DNA of 64,000 nucleotides from Variovorax sp. PBL-H6 (GTDB lineage Bacteria > Pseudomonadota > Gammaproteobacteria > Burkholderiales > Burkholderiaceae_C), in NCBI RefSeq assembly GCF_901827155.1, contig NZ_LR594659.1, forward strand, positions 5,800,501 to 5,864,500. Direction: 5' to 3'. Numbering within the stretch: position 1 is the first letter of the stretch; each line of letters begins with the position of its first letter. The translations under genes and the position numbers were made by a program. Shown here piece by piece: positions 51,529-60,820 of this stretch. The notes below the pieces were generated by a model that was not told where the DNA came from, ran no database searches, and worked only from the letters and a program-made list of their open reading frames with translations.

Positions 51529-52524
51529 ATGACCCCCCATTCCGTCCTCGCCATCACCGATTTTTCGAATCAAGGCGATCACGCCCTTGCCCGTGCGGGC
51601 TACCTCTGCGCGGCCCACGGTGCAACGCTCAAGCTCCTTTGCGTGGCCTATCCCGGAGAACCGCCGCCGCCCGATGCGGCGTGCCGGCTGGCGCACCATG
51701 CGCTGCAACTTCATCAGCGCCACGGGATTCGCGTGCGCGCCCTGAGCCGCCTCGCCTTCTCGCTGGATGATGTCCTGGCATCGGCGCGCTGTGCCGACTT
51801 GCTGGTGTGGGGTACCGCGCCGGCCCGGGGCGTTCGTGCCTTCCTGGTGGGGCAGCCCGTCGAAGCCGTGCTCCGACGCTGCCAACGGCCGGTTCTCGTC
51901 GTGCGGCGTCCGGCCCACGCGCCCTATCGCAGCCTGGTCGTGGCTGTCGACTTCACGGAAGCATCGCGCAGCCTGGTGGATCTGGGCTTCGCGCTCAACC
52001 AGCAGGCGAAGGTCGAGCTGTTCCACGCCATCAGCACCGCGAACGAGGGAAAGCTTCGCTACGCAGAGGTCTCGGAGCACGCCATCAAGGTGTACCGCGA
52101 CCAGTGCCGCCGCTATGCGCAGGACCGGATGTTCTGGATGACCGACTCCTACGATTCACGCCGCAACCGCGTGCTCTCCGCCATCGGCCATGGCGACCCG
52201 GCCCGACAGGTGCTCGTGCAACAGCAGCGCAGCAACGCCGAGCTGGTCGTCGTGGGCAAGCATCCTGCATCGGCCCTGTCGGATTTCCTCTTCGGAAGCG
52301 TTGCCCAGCGCGTGCTCGACCATGGTCGCGACAGGGACGTGCTGGTGGTGCCTCATGACCACCAGCCGGCATCCAGCGCGACGGCCATCCAGCGATTGGA
52401 AGCGGAACCCGGCGCCATGCGAAGGCTCCGGGCCGGGGCGCCGCGGGCACCCGTTCGTCCGAGCCCGGCGGGAATGCCTGCCAAGCTGCGCTCCGGGTGG
52501 ACAGCGGCGAGCGACCCTGCCTGA
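51529..52524 (+). CDS. Universal stress protein with two Usp-like domains
   Basis: A 331-residue protein. The first domain (HSVLAITDFSNQGDHALARAGYL ... VLRRCQRPVLVVR, about 1-126) and the second (YRSLVVAVDFTEASRSLVDLGFAL ... VAQRVLDHGRDRDVLVVPHD, about 130-280) are tandem Usp domains. The second keeps VVVGKHPASALSDFLFGSVAQRV, close to the ATP-binding G-x2-G-x9-G(S/T) pattern. The C-terminal tail is basic and Pro/Ala rich. Probably a cytoplasmic stress and persistence protein. Confidence 0.85.
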   Translation: MTPHSVLAITDFSNQGDHALARAGYLCAAHGATLKLLCVAYPGEPPPPDAACRLAHHALQLHQRHGIRVRALSRLAFSLDDVLASARCADLLVWGTAPARGVRAFLVGQPVEAVLRRCQRPVLVVRRPAHAPYRSLVVAVDFTEASRSLVDLGFALNQQAKVELFHAISTANEGKLRYAEVSEHAIKVYRDQCRRYAQDRMFWMTDSYDSRRNRVLSAIGHGDPARQVLVQQQRSNAELVVVGKHPASALSDFLFGSVAQRVLDHGRDRDVLVVPHDHQPASSATAIQRLEAEPGAMRRLRAGAPRAPVRPSPAGMPAKLRSGWTAASDPA

Positions 52525-52563
52525 CTCACCGGCGCATGGGACTGCAGCGGCCCGCCGCCCTTC

Positions 52564-52578
52564 AGGCCCATGCGTTGC
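52564..52578 (+). promoter_or_regulatory. Weak sigma-54 -24/-12 promoter candidate for the NRPS
   Basis: AGGCCCATGCGTTGCC: GG, ten bases, GC, with a full TTGC but CCCA in place of CACG. Predicted start near 52590, 20 bases before the NRPS ATG at 52610. Confidence 0.35.
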
Positions 52579-52609
52579 CGTCTGACAGTAGCGGGCCAGC
52601 CCTTCGGCA

Positions 52610-55600
52610 ATGCTGCAGACAATGCGGAGTCTTTCAAACATTTACACCGCTCCAGCAGTCAAGTCCCTGACGGACGGCGTGCCCATGGCCGCTCGTCGGG
52701 AGGCCCACGTGCCGGACACCGATGCCTTCGATCCGTTCGCCTTCGGCGAGGTCGAGGCGATCATTCCCACGACCGAGGCGCAGCGCGAAGTCTGGCTGGG
52801 CGATCGCCTGGGCGAAGACGCGTCCCTGGCGTACAACGAAGCCAGTGCGCTGCGGCTCACCGGCCCGCTCGACGATGTCGCTCTGCAACGCGCCATCGAG
52901 CGACTGGTCGCACGGCACGATTGCCTTCGCGCCACCTTCTCACCCGATGGCACGCAGCTCTTCATTGCGCAAGCCTCGACGTCCGTGCTGCAACGCCTCG
53001 ACCTCTCGCAGGCCGATGCCGCCGAACAGCAGCGCCTGTTGGCAACCGCCTTCGAAGCGGCCGTCCGCGAGCGCTTCATCCTGGAGCAGGGCCCGCTCTT
53101 TCGCACGAGCCTCTACCGCAGCGGGCTGGAAGACCACACGCTCCTGATCAGCGCGCACCATGCCGTGTGCGACGGATGGTCCCTGGGCGTGATCTGCACC
53201 GAGCTCGGAGAGCTGTACGCGCACGAGCGCGGCATGCGCCCACCGCCGGAGTCCGCGCCTCGCTATGCAGACTATGCGCAGTGGGAAGCCGACGAAACGG
53301 CCAGCCCGCGCATGCAGGCCCACATCGACTATTGGCTCGGCCGCTTCGCCGGTGGCAATGCGCCGGTGCTCGAGTTGCCGCTCGACCGGCCGCGCCCTGC
53401 CGTGCGGACCTTCCGGTCGCGCAGGCTGGACGGCCTGCTCGACGCCGGGCTCGTCGATGGCGTTCGCAAGCTGGCCGCCGGATCGAGCGCCAGCCTCTAC
53501 GCCGTGCTCTTCGGCGCCTTCGCCGGCCTGCTGCATCGCATCACCGGCCAGGATGACCTGGTCATCGGCATCGCCGCCGCCGGCCAGCTCGCCAGCGACA
53601 TGCCTCGGCTCGTCGGGCACTGCGCCAACCTCCTGCCGCTTCGGGTTTCGGTGAACGCCGCGTCGCCGTTGACCGAACTGGCCAGCCAGAGCCGCAACCT
53701 GCTGCTCGACGCCTTCGAGCATCAGAACCTCACCTACGGCACGCTGCTCAAGAAGCTGCTGGTACCGCGCGATCCGAGCCGCCTGCCGCTGGTGAGCGTG
53801 CTCTTCAATGTCGACGCCAGCAACGAGCGTTCCGCGGGCGAGTTCCCCGGCCTGCAGACGCAGCTGCGCAGCATCCCGCGCGCCTGCGAGAACTTCGAGC
53901 TCTTCCTCAACCTCACGCCCGTCGCCGGCGGCATGCAGTGGGAAGTGCAATACAACGTCGACCTGTTCGACGACGAAACCATCGCCCGCTGGATGGACAT
54001 GTACGAAGCCCTGCTGAAGGCCGCCGTGCGCGAGCCCGGAGTGGCGCTCGGCGGCATCGACCTGCTCGGTGCCACCGAGGAAACGCGCCTTCTCGCGCTT
54101 CAGCCTGCCCCCACGGCGCTCTCGCGCGGCGGCCTCGTCCATGCCGGCTTCGAGCGCATGGCGGCGGCGCAGCCTGATCGCGCCGCGCTGCGGCACGAAG
54201 GCCGGCAGTGGACCTACGCCGAACTGGACGCGCGCGCCAATCGGCTGGCGCATGCCCTGCGTGCCCGCGGCATGGGCCGCGGCGAGCGCATCGGCCTGTG
54301 CCTCGAGCGAAACGCAGACATGCTGGTCGCCCTGCTGGCGGTGCTCAAGTGCGGCGCCGCCTACGTGCCGCTGGACCCGGACTTTCCGAAGGCGCGCCTC
54401 GACTACCAGGCAGAGGATGCGCGGCTCGGCCTGCTGATCAGCACGTCCGACATCGCCCACGCGCCGAGCGCCTGGTGCGACGACGGCGACGCGCAGCTAC
54501 TCTGGCTGGACAAGGACGTCGACTGGCTGGACGCGCCGCCCACGCCGCTGCCCGCCGGCCCGCAGGACGCGCAGGCCGGCGACATGGCCATCCTCATCTA
54601 CACCTCCGGCTCGACCGGCAGGCCCAAGGGCGTGGGCATTGCGCACGCTGCGGTGGCCAACCTGCTCCAGAGCATGGGCGAGACGCTGCGCATCGGCCCG
54701 GGTGACCGCGTTGCGGCGGCAACCACGCTGAGCTTCGACATCGCGGTGATGGAGCTGATCCTGCCGTTGGAGACCGGCGCGGAAATCGTGCTGGTCTCGC
54801 GCGAGACGGCCAAGGACGGCCAGGCCTACCGCCAGCTCATCGAGCGCGAACAGGTCACCGTGCTGCAGGGCACGCCCACTGCCTGGCGCCTGCTGCTCGA
54901 TGCGCAATGGCAAGGCAGGCAGGGGTTGAAAGCCATCACCGGCGGCGAGCCGCTGCCCCGCGATCTGGCCCTGGCGCTCAACGCGCGTTGCGGCGAGCTC
55001 TGGAACATGTACGGGCCCACCGAAACCACCGTCTACTCCACGGCGTGGCGCGTGAACGACGAGCAGGTCGCGCGCAACGGCGTCTCCATCGGCCGGCCCA
55101 TCGCGAACACCAGCGTCTGGATCATCGACGCCCAGGGGCAGCGCTGCCCGGTGGGCGTGCCCGGCGAGATCTGCATCGGCGGCGCCGGCGTGGCCATCGG
55201 CTACTTCGAGCGTGCTGAACTGACGCAGCAGTCCTTCATCCCCGATCCCGCTTCGAGCACCGGCGGCCGGCTGTACCGGACCGGCGACCGGGGCCGCTGG
55301 CGCAACGATGGCCTGCTCGAACACCAGGGCCGCATCGACCACCAGGTGAAGGTGCGCGGCTACCGCATCGAGCCCGGAGAGATCGAGGCCTGCTGCAACG
55401 ACGTGCCCGGCGTGGGCGCCAGCGTCGTCGTCGCGCGCGAGGACCAGCCGGGCGACGTGCGCCTGGTCGCCTACCTCGTCGCCGCGGCCGGCGCGCAGGT
55501 CGACACGTCGGGGGTGAAGCAGGCCCTGGGCGCGCGCCTGCCGAAGTACATGGCGCCGCAGCACTTCGTCGTGCTCGACGAACTTCCGCGGCTGCCCAAC

Positions 55601-57742
55601 GGCAAGATCGACAGGAAGGGCCTGCCCGCGCCCGCTGCGTCTTCGTCGGGGGCCGTGCAGGCGGGCGAGCGCGCGCCCACGGCGCCGCGCGACGAGCGCG
55701 AGCGCCTCGTGCTCGCGGCCATGGAGCAGGTGCTGAGCCTGCCGGGCCTGGGCATTCACGACGACTTCTTCGCGCTCGGCGGCCATTCGCTCCTGGCATC
55801 GCGTCTGGCCACCCGGCTGAGCCGCGAGTTCGGCATCACCGTGCCATTGGGCACGCTCTTCGCGGCGCCGACGGCCGAGCGGCTCTCGGCGGCGCTGGAC
55901 GAACTGCAGTCCAGCGGCATCGAGCCCGTCGAGCACGTCCCCCGCCGCGCCGGGCGCAGCAACGCGCCGCTCACGCCGATGCAGGAACGCATCCTCTTCC
56001 TCGAGGAACTGCATCCCGGCCGGTCCGTCTACAACACGCCCTCGGCCCACCGGCTGACAGGCCCGCTGGACATCGCGGTCTTTCATGACGCGCTGCGCGA
56101 GGTCGTGCAACGCCAGCCCGCGCTGCGCACATCGTTCACACGCAACCCGGAGACGGGTGAGTGCACCGCATCGATCGCCGCCGAGGTGCCGGTCGAGCTG
56201 ATGCGCATCGATCTGGGCGGCGTGCCTGCCGACCAGCGCGAGCCGGAACTCGTCGAGAAGCTGCAGGACGTGGCGGACCAGCTGATCGACCTGCACCGCG
56301 CTCCGCTCTTCAATGCCGCCCTGATCCGCATGGGCGACGAGGACCATGTGTTCGTCTTCGTGCCGCACCGCCTGGTGTGGGACGGCGCTTCGGTCGATCT
56401 GCTCATCAACGAACTGTCGGCTCTCTATCGAGCCAAGCTGAGCGGCGTGCCGCACGAGCTGCCCGGACTGGCCGTGACGCACGGGGACTACGCCGAGTGG
56501 TACCTCGAGTGGCTCGCCTCGCCGCGGTTCGACCAACAGCTGAGCTTCTGGAAGCAGCGCTTCGCCGCTTCACCACCGACCAAGGCCTTGCCGACCGATC
56601 GGCCGCGCGGCGCGGGCATGACCGGCCAGGGCCACACCTACTGGATGGCGGTCGATGGCGAACTGACGCGCCAGCTGCATGCCGTGGCGCGCAGCCACGG
56701 CGTCACGCTCAACATGCTCGCGCTCGGCGTGTACGTGCTCCTGCTGGGCAGCGTGGCCGATGCGCGCTCGCTGGTGGTTGCCACGCCGGTGCGCGGCCGC
56801 CAGCTGCCGGAGACGGAGCCGGTGATGGGCATGTTCGGCAACCTGCTGCCGCTGCCCGTCGCCTTCGATCTTCAGCAGACGCTGGGCCAGTTCATGCAGT
56901 CGCTGAAGCAGCAGGTGGTCTCGGCCCTCGACAACCAGCAGGTTCCCTTCGAGCGCTTCGAGGGTGAGCCGGAATTTTCTACGCGGGCCAAGGGCGTCGG
57001 CCTGTACCAGGTGCTCTTCTCCTTCGAGGACACGCGCGATCGCGCGCAGCACCTGGGCCCGCTGCAACTTCGTCCGGTCCAGATATCTCAGCGCGGTGCC
57101 ACGGAAGACCTCGGACTTTGGCTCACCGACGGGCCCGGCGGGCTGGAAGGCGGCCTCACCTACAACGCCGACATCTACCGGCGCGAAACGGCATTGGCCC
57201 TGCGAGACCGCTACGTCGAGTTGCTGCGGCGCGTGGCCGAGCATCCGCAAGAGAGCCTCGCGGCGCTGGTCGCCGATGGCGCTTCGGCCGAGGCTGCGCA
57301 GCAGCTCGCGCACCTGTCGCGCGGCGATGCGGCCGAGCTGGACTCTCGCGAGCGCGTCGAGCCTGCGATCAGCCTGGCTGCGTCGGCGTCGCCCCCTGTC
57401 GCGCTTGGCGCCGGTCAGCTGCGGCTGGCGCAGATCTGGGCCGACGTGCTCAAGATCGAAACCTCGGACATCCGGCCGAGCGACAACTTTTTCGACCTGG
57501 GCGGCGATTCGCTGAAGGCCATGCGCGTGATCCAGCTGGCTGAACGCACCCTTGGCTTCCGCACCGCACCGCCGCGTTACGTGTTCGAGAACCTGGGCCA
57601 ACTCGCTTCCAGGGAGGCCGCGTTTGCCGCGACCCCGGGCAAGGCGCCGCAGGGCCGCAACGCCAAGCACGAGGAGGCGCCGGCACGAGGCCTCCTCGGC
57701 CGCGTGTTCTCCGGCTGGGGCAAGGCGCAGAGAAGCAGCTGA
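52610..57742 (+). CDS. Two-carrier nonribosomal peptide synthetase, C-A-PCP-C-PCP, no thioesterase
   Basis: A 1710-residue megasynthase. Domains: condensation (about 45-480; HHAVCDGWSLG), adenylation (about 510-1010; YTSGSTGRPKG near 663, NMYGPTETTVY, YRTGDRGRW), carrier 1 (GGHSLLASRL, Ser about 1060), a second condensation-like domain (about 1120-1560; HRLVWDGAS in place of HHxxxDG) and carrier 2 (GGDSLKAMRV, Ser about 1634). The second module has no A domain and there is no thioesterase. My by-eye binding-pocket reading is D-I-M-Q-I-G-M-V-Y-K, whose amino acid I cannot name. Start is uncertain: 52610, 52622 or 52685. Confidence 0.88.
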   Translation: MLQTMRSLSNIYTAPAVKSLTDGVPMAARREAHVPDTDAFDPFAFGEVEAIIPTTEAQREVWLGDRLGEDASLAYNEASALRLTGPLDDVALQRAIERLVARHDCLRATFSPDGTQLFIAQASTSVLQRLDLSQADAAEQQRLLATAFEAAVRERFILEQGPLFRTSLYRSGLEDHTLLISAHHAVCDGWSLGVICTELGELYAHERGMRPPPESAPRYADYAQWEADETASPRMQAHIDYWLGRFAGGNAPVLELPLDRPRPAVRTFRSRRLDGLLDAGLVDGVRKLAAGSSASLYAVLFGAFAGLLHRITGQDDLVIGIAAAGQLASDMPRLVGHCANLLPLRVSVNAASPLTELASQSRNLLLDAFEHQNLTYGTLLKKLLVPRDPSRLPLVSVLFNVDASNERSAGEFPGLQTQLRSIPRACENFELFLNLTPVAGGMQWEVQYNVDLFDDETIARWMDMYEALLKAAVREPGVALGGIDLLGATEETRLLALQPAPTALSRGGLVHAGFERMAAAQPDRAALRHEGRQWTYAELDARANRLAHALRARGMGRGERIGLCLERNADMLVALLAVLKCGAAYVPLDPDFPKARLDYQAEDARLGLLISTSDIAHAPSAWCDDGDAQLLWLDKDVDWLDAPPTPLPAGPQDAQAGDMAILIYTSGSTGRPKGVGIAHAAVANLLQSMGETLRIGPGDRVAAATTLSFDIAVMELILPLETGAEIVLVSRETAKDGQAYRQLIEREQVTVLQGTPTAWRLLLDAQWQGRQGLKAITGGEPLPRDLALALNARCGELWNMYGPTETTVYSTAWRVNDEQVARNGVSIGRPIANTSVWIIDAQGQRCPVGVPGEICIGGAGVAIGYFERAELTQQSFIPDPASSTGGRLYRTGDRGRWRNDGLLEHQGRIDHQVKVRGYRIEPGEIEACCNDVPGVGASVVVAREDQPGDVRLVAYLVAAAGAQVDTSGVKQALGARLPKYMAPQHFVVLDELPRLPNGKIDRKGLPAPAASSSGAVQAGERAPTAPRDERERLVLAAMEQVLSLPGLGIHDDFFALGGHSLLASRLATRLSREFGITVPLGTLFAAPTAERLSAALDELQSSGIEPVEHVPRRAGRSNAPLTPMQERILFLEELHPGRSVYNTPSAHRLTGPLDIAVFHDALREVVQRQPALRTSFTRNPETGECTASIAAEVPVELMRIDLGGVPADQREPELVEKLQDVADQLIDLHRAPLFNAALIRMGDEDHVFVFVPHRLVWDGASVDLLINELSALYRAKLSGVPHELPGLAVTHGDYAEWYLEWLASPRFDQQLSFWKQRFAASPPTKALPTDRPRGAGMTGQGHTYWMAVDGELTRQLHAVARSHGVTLNMLALGVYVLLLGSVADARSLVVATPVRGRQLPETEPVMGMFGNLLPLPVAFDLQQTLGQFMQSLKQQVVSALDNQQVPFERFEGEPEFSTRAKGVGLYQVLFSFEDTRDRAQHLGPLQLRPVQISQRGATEDLGLWLTDGPGGLEGGLTYNADIYRRETALALRDRYVELLRRVAEHPQESLAALVADGASAEAAQQLAHLSRGDAAELDSRERVEPAISLAASASPPVALGAGQLRLAQIWADVLKIETSDIRPSDNFFDLGGDSLKAMRVIQLAERTLGFRTAPPRYVFENLGQLASREAAFAATPGKAPQGRNAKHEEAPARGLLGRVFSGWGKAQRSS

Positions 57743-57844
57743 GCTTTCCGGAGCGGCGGACCGCCGTGATCGCATCGAGAGCGCGCAGTCCCCGATTCCT
57801 GATCGATCGGCGGAGTGCCGGCTCAACACTTCAAGCCACGCAAC

Positions 57845-58108
57845 ATGCCAAGTTTTCTTCGATCCATTGCAGTCACCGTCGACGAGCCCGATCCGGGCCA
57901 TTTCTATTGGGTCCTGCTGGAAGCGCAAGGGCCTGACGACGAGTTTCGCCTTTTGAACTCCGCGCCTCGCGGGAGCGACAGCTATGAACACGCCTTGCAG
58001 GAGGGCGTGAACGCGCTTCGCAGACTCTATGAGACACACCAGCGCGGTCCGCGTCGCGACGCCCTCGACGAGGAAGAAAATCCTTCGGGGTGGACGCCGC
58101 TGATGTAG
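57845..58108 (+). CDS. Small hypothetical protein downstream of the NRPS
   Basis: An 87-residue protein beginning MPSFLRSIAVTVDEPDPGHF. It has beta-type strands at the start (AVTVDEPDPGHFYWVLLEAQ) and a helix (SYEHALQEGVNALRRLYETH) then a polar tail ending GWTPLM. It lies 102 bases after the NRPS and may be cotranscribed. I do not recognise the family; it does not look like MbtH. Confidence 0.55.
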   Translation: MPSFLRSIAVTVDEPDPGHFYWVLLEAQGPDDEFRLLNSAPRGSDSYEHALQEGVNALRRLYETHQRGPRRDALDEEENPSGWTPLM

Positions 58109-58238
58109 CGATGCCGCGCAGGTGGCCTCGCAGCTATTCAGGCGCCTTCAAGAATGAAATGGAAGGCGCAAAGAAGTACTCCCCGCCCTTGAGTGCCACG
58201 AATCCCTCGAAGGCAAACCGGCCACCGAGCGATTGCCC

Positions 58239-58658
58239 CTATTCTTTCGGGAATTGCTGACCAGGGGAGTGCTGGCCTCGGTCCATCGGCTCGACCCACT
58301 GCGCGCGAGAAGAACCCGGCGCAAAAGGTTCGCCGAAGTATTGCGTTTCCCGGATCACCTGGGTGCCCTTGAACTCCATGATGCTCACGACATGGACCGG
58401 GGCTTTGTCATACGTGACGACCACTTCGGTGATCCAAAGCTCGCCGCCGCCCAGTGTCCGCCGCACGACAAACCGCTTGGGGTCCGGCTGCGCCCTGCGC
58501 GACGCTTCGATCTGCTGCCGGCCGCGAATGCGTTCGCCCGATTGAGGGTACTCGAGCACCGCTTGCTCGGCATAGATCGCGTGTTCGGCCGCAAAGTCGT
58601 TGGCATCGGAGGCCGCCCAGTGGCGCTGCAGCGCGGCTCGCACATCGTCGTCGTTCAT
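58239..58658 (-). CDS. SnoaL/NTF2-like protein
   Basis: A 139-residue cone-fold protein starting MNDDDVRAALQRHWAASDANDF. The pattern HWAASDANDFAAEHAIYAEQAVLEYPQSGERIRGRQQIEASR is typical of SnoaL-like polyketide cyclase/NTF2-like proteins; the hydrophobic cavity is closed by the C-terminal strand segment VHVVSIMEFKGTQVIRETQYFG. Small-molecule binding or isomerase function is possible. It is cotranscribed with the transporter gene ending at 58683 (gap 24 bases). Confidence 0.8.
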   Translation of the reverse strand: MNDDDVRAALQRHWAASDANDFAAEHAIYAEQAVLEYPQSGERIRGRQQIEASRRAQPDPKRFVVRRTLGGGELWITEVVVTYDKAPVHVVSIMEFKGTQVIRETQYFGEPFAPGSSRAQWVEPMDRGQHSPGQQFPKE

Positions 58659-58682
58659 CGAGGCATCTTCCTCCTGCCTGCC

Positions 58683-59705
58683 TCATGTGAAAAGCTTGCC
58701 GTTCAGCGCGATATGGACCGTGCGAACGGTGAGCACCGCAATGGCAAGACTCAGCGCCACAAGCAGCCCGATCGCGAGCCACCACAGCGGACCGCTGTCG
58801 CGGTACGCCGAGTACCTGAGCGCCGCGTTGGCCAGTGCTGCCATCGGGAAGCCGATCGCCCACCAGGACGGTGAGAAGCTCACGCTCGGGCGGAACACCT
58901 TCGGTACGACCACGGCGAACATGAACAGCCCGAAATACAAGAGCAGCGCGGCAAAGCGATCGACGCCGCCGATGACATTCGTGTAGGCGATGAAGCCCAC
59001 TGCGAAAGGCGCGACCAGAATCATCAGCGACGGTGTCATGGCGGGCGCGAGCGGGTCACGGTGCACGAGCCGGCTGATGACCATCACGAGAATCACGAGC
59101 GCCATCACGGCACCGACGGCGCAAGCCAGCAGGTTGATCTCCGAAGCCCAGGCCATGCGCATGTGCTGTCCGGTGACGGGAATGTCCAGCGTGGCCACGC
59201 CCGGAATGATCCACGCAGGCACGGCATGCGATGCATCGACCTGGCCTTTGAGCAGGCGCGACACGGCGATGAAGCTCAGCGCGAGTGTCGCCACGACGCC
59301 GATCGTCCAGATGGCCGGCGCTGCGGCCGCCGCATAGGGTTCGACGACGGCAGACAGCAAAAGAATCGAGATCGCGATGGTTCCGAAGAAGCTGCCTGCC
59401 ACCGGATGGAGGAACTCCGCGCACACGGCCTGGGGATGCTTCACGAGCTTGACCAAATACCCGAGCGAGATGAGCGCGAACACGCCCAGTGCGAACACGC
59501 CAATGGCTTCGCCGACAAAAGCCGTTGCGCCGAGGCTGTCGTGCGCGAGTCGCCAGGCCAGCGACAGCCCGGAGAGGCCCATCACCGAGGCAAAGAGGTT
59601 GACCGGCAGGTTTTTCACGGAGCTTTCGCTGCGAAGAACCGAGGGCGACGAAGAGGGGCTGAAAGCGGGACTTTGCACGGCGGACCTGTTTGGCAGTATT
59701 TGCAA
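58683..59705 (-). CDS. SLAC1/TehA-family membrane transporter
   Basis: A 340-residue integral membrane protein with about ten hydrophobic helices. Marks are LFASVMGLSGLSLAWRLA near the start, HPVAGSFFGTIAISILLLSAV, and HAVPAWIIPGVATLDIPVTG. These match the C4-dicarboxylate/tellurite (TehA) and SLAC1 anion channel family. The first 30 residues are polar and may be untranslated. Divergent from the GlxA-type regulator, across repeats that look like its operators. Confidence 0.85.
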   Translation of the reverse strand: MQILPNRSAVQSPAFSPSSSPSVLRSESSVKNLPVNLFASVMGLSGLSLAWRLAHDSLGATAFVGEAIGVFALGVFALISLGYLVKLVKHPQAVCAEFLHPVAGSFFGTIAISILLLSAVVEPYAAAAAPAIWTIGVVATLALSFIAVSRLLKGQVDASHAVPAWIIPGVATLDIPVTGQHMRMAWASEINLLACAVGAVMALVILVMVISRLVHRDPLAPAMTPSLMILVAPFAVGFIAYTNVIGGVDRFAALLLYFGLFMFAVVVPKVFRPSVSFSPSWWAIGFPMAALANAALRYSAYRDSGPLWWLAIGLLVALSLAIAVLTVRTVHIALNGKLFT

Positions 59706-59768
59706 GACCTGATAGTTTCTGCCAAGCTCTCCCCTTTGCCGCTTTCAACAGCTGGCGTTTTCTGCCAA
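59689..59768. promoter_or_regulatory. Three repeats of CTGCCAA in the divergent transporter-regulator gap
   Basis: TTTGGCAG (59689-59696, inverted), CTGCCAA (59719-59725) and CTGCCAA (59762-59768), the last two in the context TTTCTGCCAA. They lie between the SLAC1/TehA-type gene and the GlxA-type regulator and are candidate AraC-type binding sites, spaced by about 23 and 37 bases. Confidence 0.5.
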
Positions 59769-59787
59769 TCATCGGGCCAGGTCAGCC

Positions 59788-60741
59788 ATGCGCATCGCCA
59801 TCCTCGCGTTCCCGCGCTTCCAGTTGCTCGACGTCGCCGGACCCGCCGACGTCTTCGCCGAAGCATCGCGCCAGCTCGGCGACCCCCGGGCGTACCAGGT
59901 GCAGGTGATCGGCACCGACGAAGGCATGCTCCGAAGCAGCAGCGGGTTGCGCCTGGCCGTCGATGCGACCGTGGCAACCCATCGCGCGCGCATCGACACC
60001 TTGCTGGTCGCGGGAAGCCCCGACATCGAGGACATGGCGAGCGATGCGCAATTGCAGGCCTGGCTGCGGCGCCAGTCCCGCAGCGTGCGACGCTATGGGT
60101 CGGTGTGCACCGGCGCCTTCGTCCTGGCCGCGTCGGGACTGCTGGAGGGCAAGCGCGTGGCAACCCACTGGAATGCCACCGCCCGCCTGGCGTCAGCCTA
60201 TCCGGGGACGTGCGTGGAAGCAGACGCCATCTACGTGAAGGACGGCAAGCTGTTCACGTCCGCCGGTGTGACCGCCGGAATCGACCTCGCCCTTGCGATG
60301 GTGGAAGAGGACCATGGACGCGAACTTGCGCTGCAGGTGGCACGCCAGTTGGTGATGTTCCTCAAGCGCCCGGGCGGGCAGAGCCAGTTCAGCGCGCACC
60401 TGGCCGCGCAGACCTCCGAGCGCTCCAGCGTGCGCGCGGTGCAGGAGCATGTTCTTGCGACGCTGACCGACGACCTGTCGATACCCGCGCTGGCTTCGCG
60501 TGCGGGCATGAGCGAACGCAGCTTCGCGCGGATCTTCCGCAGTGAGACCGGCACGACGCCCGCCGCTTTCGTCGAGCATGCGCGGATCGACGCAGCCCGC
60601 CGCCTGGCGGAGCAGTCGGACCTGCCGGCCAAGCGACTGGCTGCCGCGGTGGGCTACGCGAACGTCGACGGGTTCCGGCGTGCGTTCGGGCGTCGGCTCG
60701 GGGTGAGTCTTGGCGAATATCGAAGGCGCTTTGCCAGTTGA
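59788..60741 (+). CDS. GlxA-type regulator (DJ-1/PfpI domain plus AraC HTH)
   Basis: A 317-residue regulator. An N-terminal DJ-1/PfpI domain (about 1-190; MRIAILAFPRFQLLDVAGPADVF, GSVCTGAFVLAASGLLEG with the nucleophile-position Cys) is fused to an AraC-type double HTH (about 220-317; LSIPALASRAGMSERSFARIFRSETG, DLPAKRLAAAVGYANVDGFRRAFGR). Probably controls the divergent transporter operon. It has a candidate operator set upstream. Confidence 0.92.
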   Translation: MRIAILAFPRFQLLDVAGPADVFAEASRQLGDPRAYQVQVIGTDEGMLRSSSGLRLAVDATVATHRARIDTLLVAGSPDIEDMASDAQLQAWLRRQSRSVRRYGSVCTGAFVLAASGLLEGKRVATHWNATARLASAYPGTCVEADAIYVKDGKLFTSAGVTAGIDLALAMVEEDHGRELALQVARQLVMFLKRPGGQSQFSAHLAAQTSERSSVRAVQEHVLATLTDDLSIPALASRAGMSERSFARIFRSETGTTPAAFVEHARIDAARRLAEQSDLPAKRLAAAVGYANVDGFRRAFGRRLGVSLGEYRRRFAS

Positions 60742-60753
60742 CCGTGCGCTGCC

Positions 60754-60768
60754 AGGCACGTGGATTGC
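60754..60768 (+). promoter_or_regulatory. Sigma-54 promoter for the alpha/beta hydrolase
   Basis: AGGCACGTGGATTGCC: GG-CACG-TGGA-TTGC; only the first base departs from TGGCACG-N4-TTGC. Predicted start near 60780 gives a 41-base leader to ATG 60821. Confidence 0.75.
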
Positions 60769-60820
60769 CGGGCAATCCGATGACGATCTTCTTCTTGGCT
60801 CGCTTGCCTCAACTGACATC

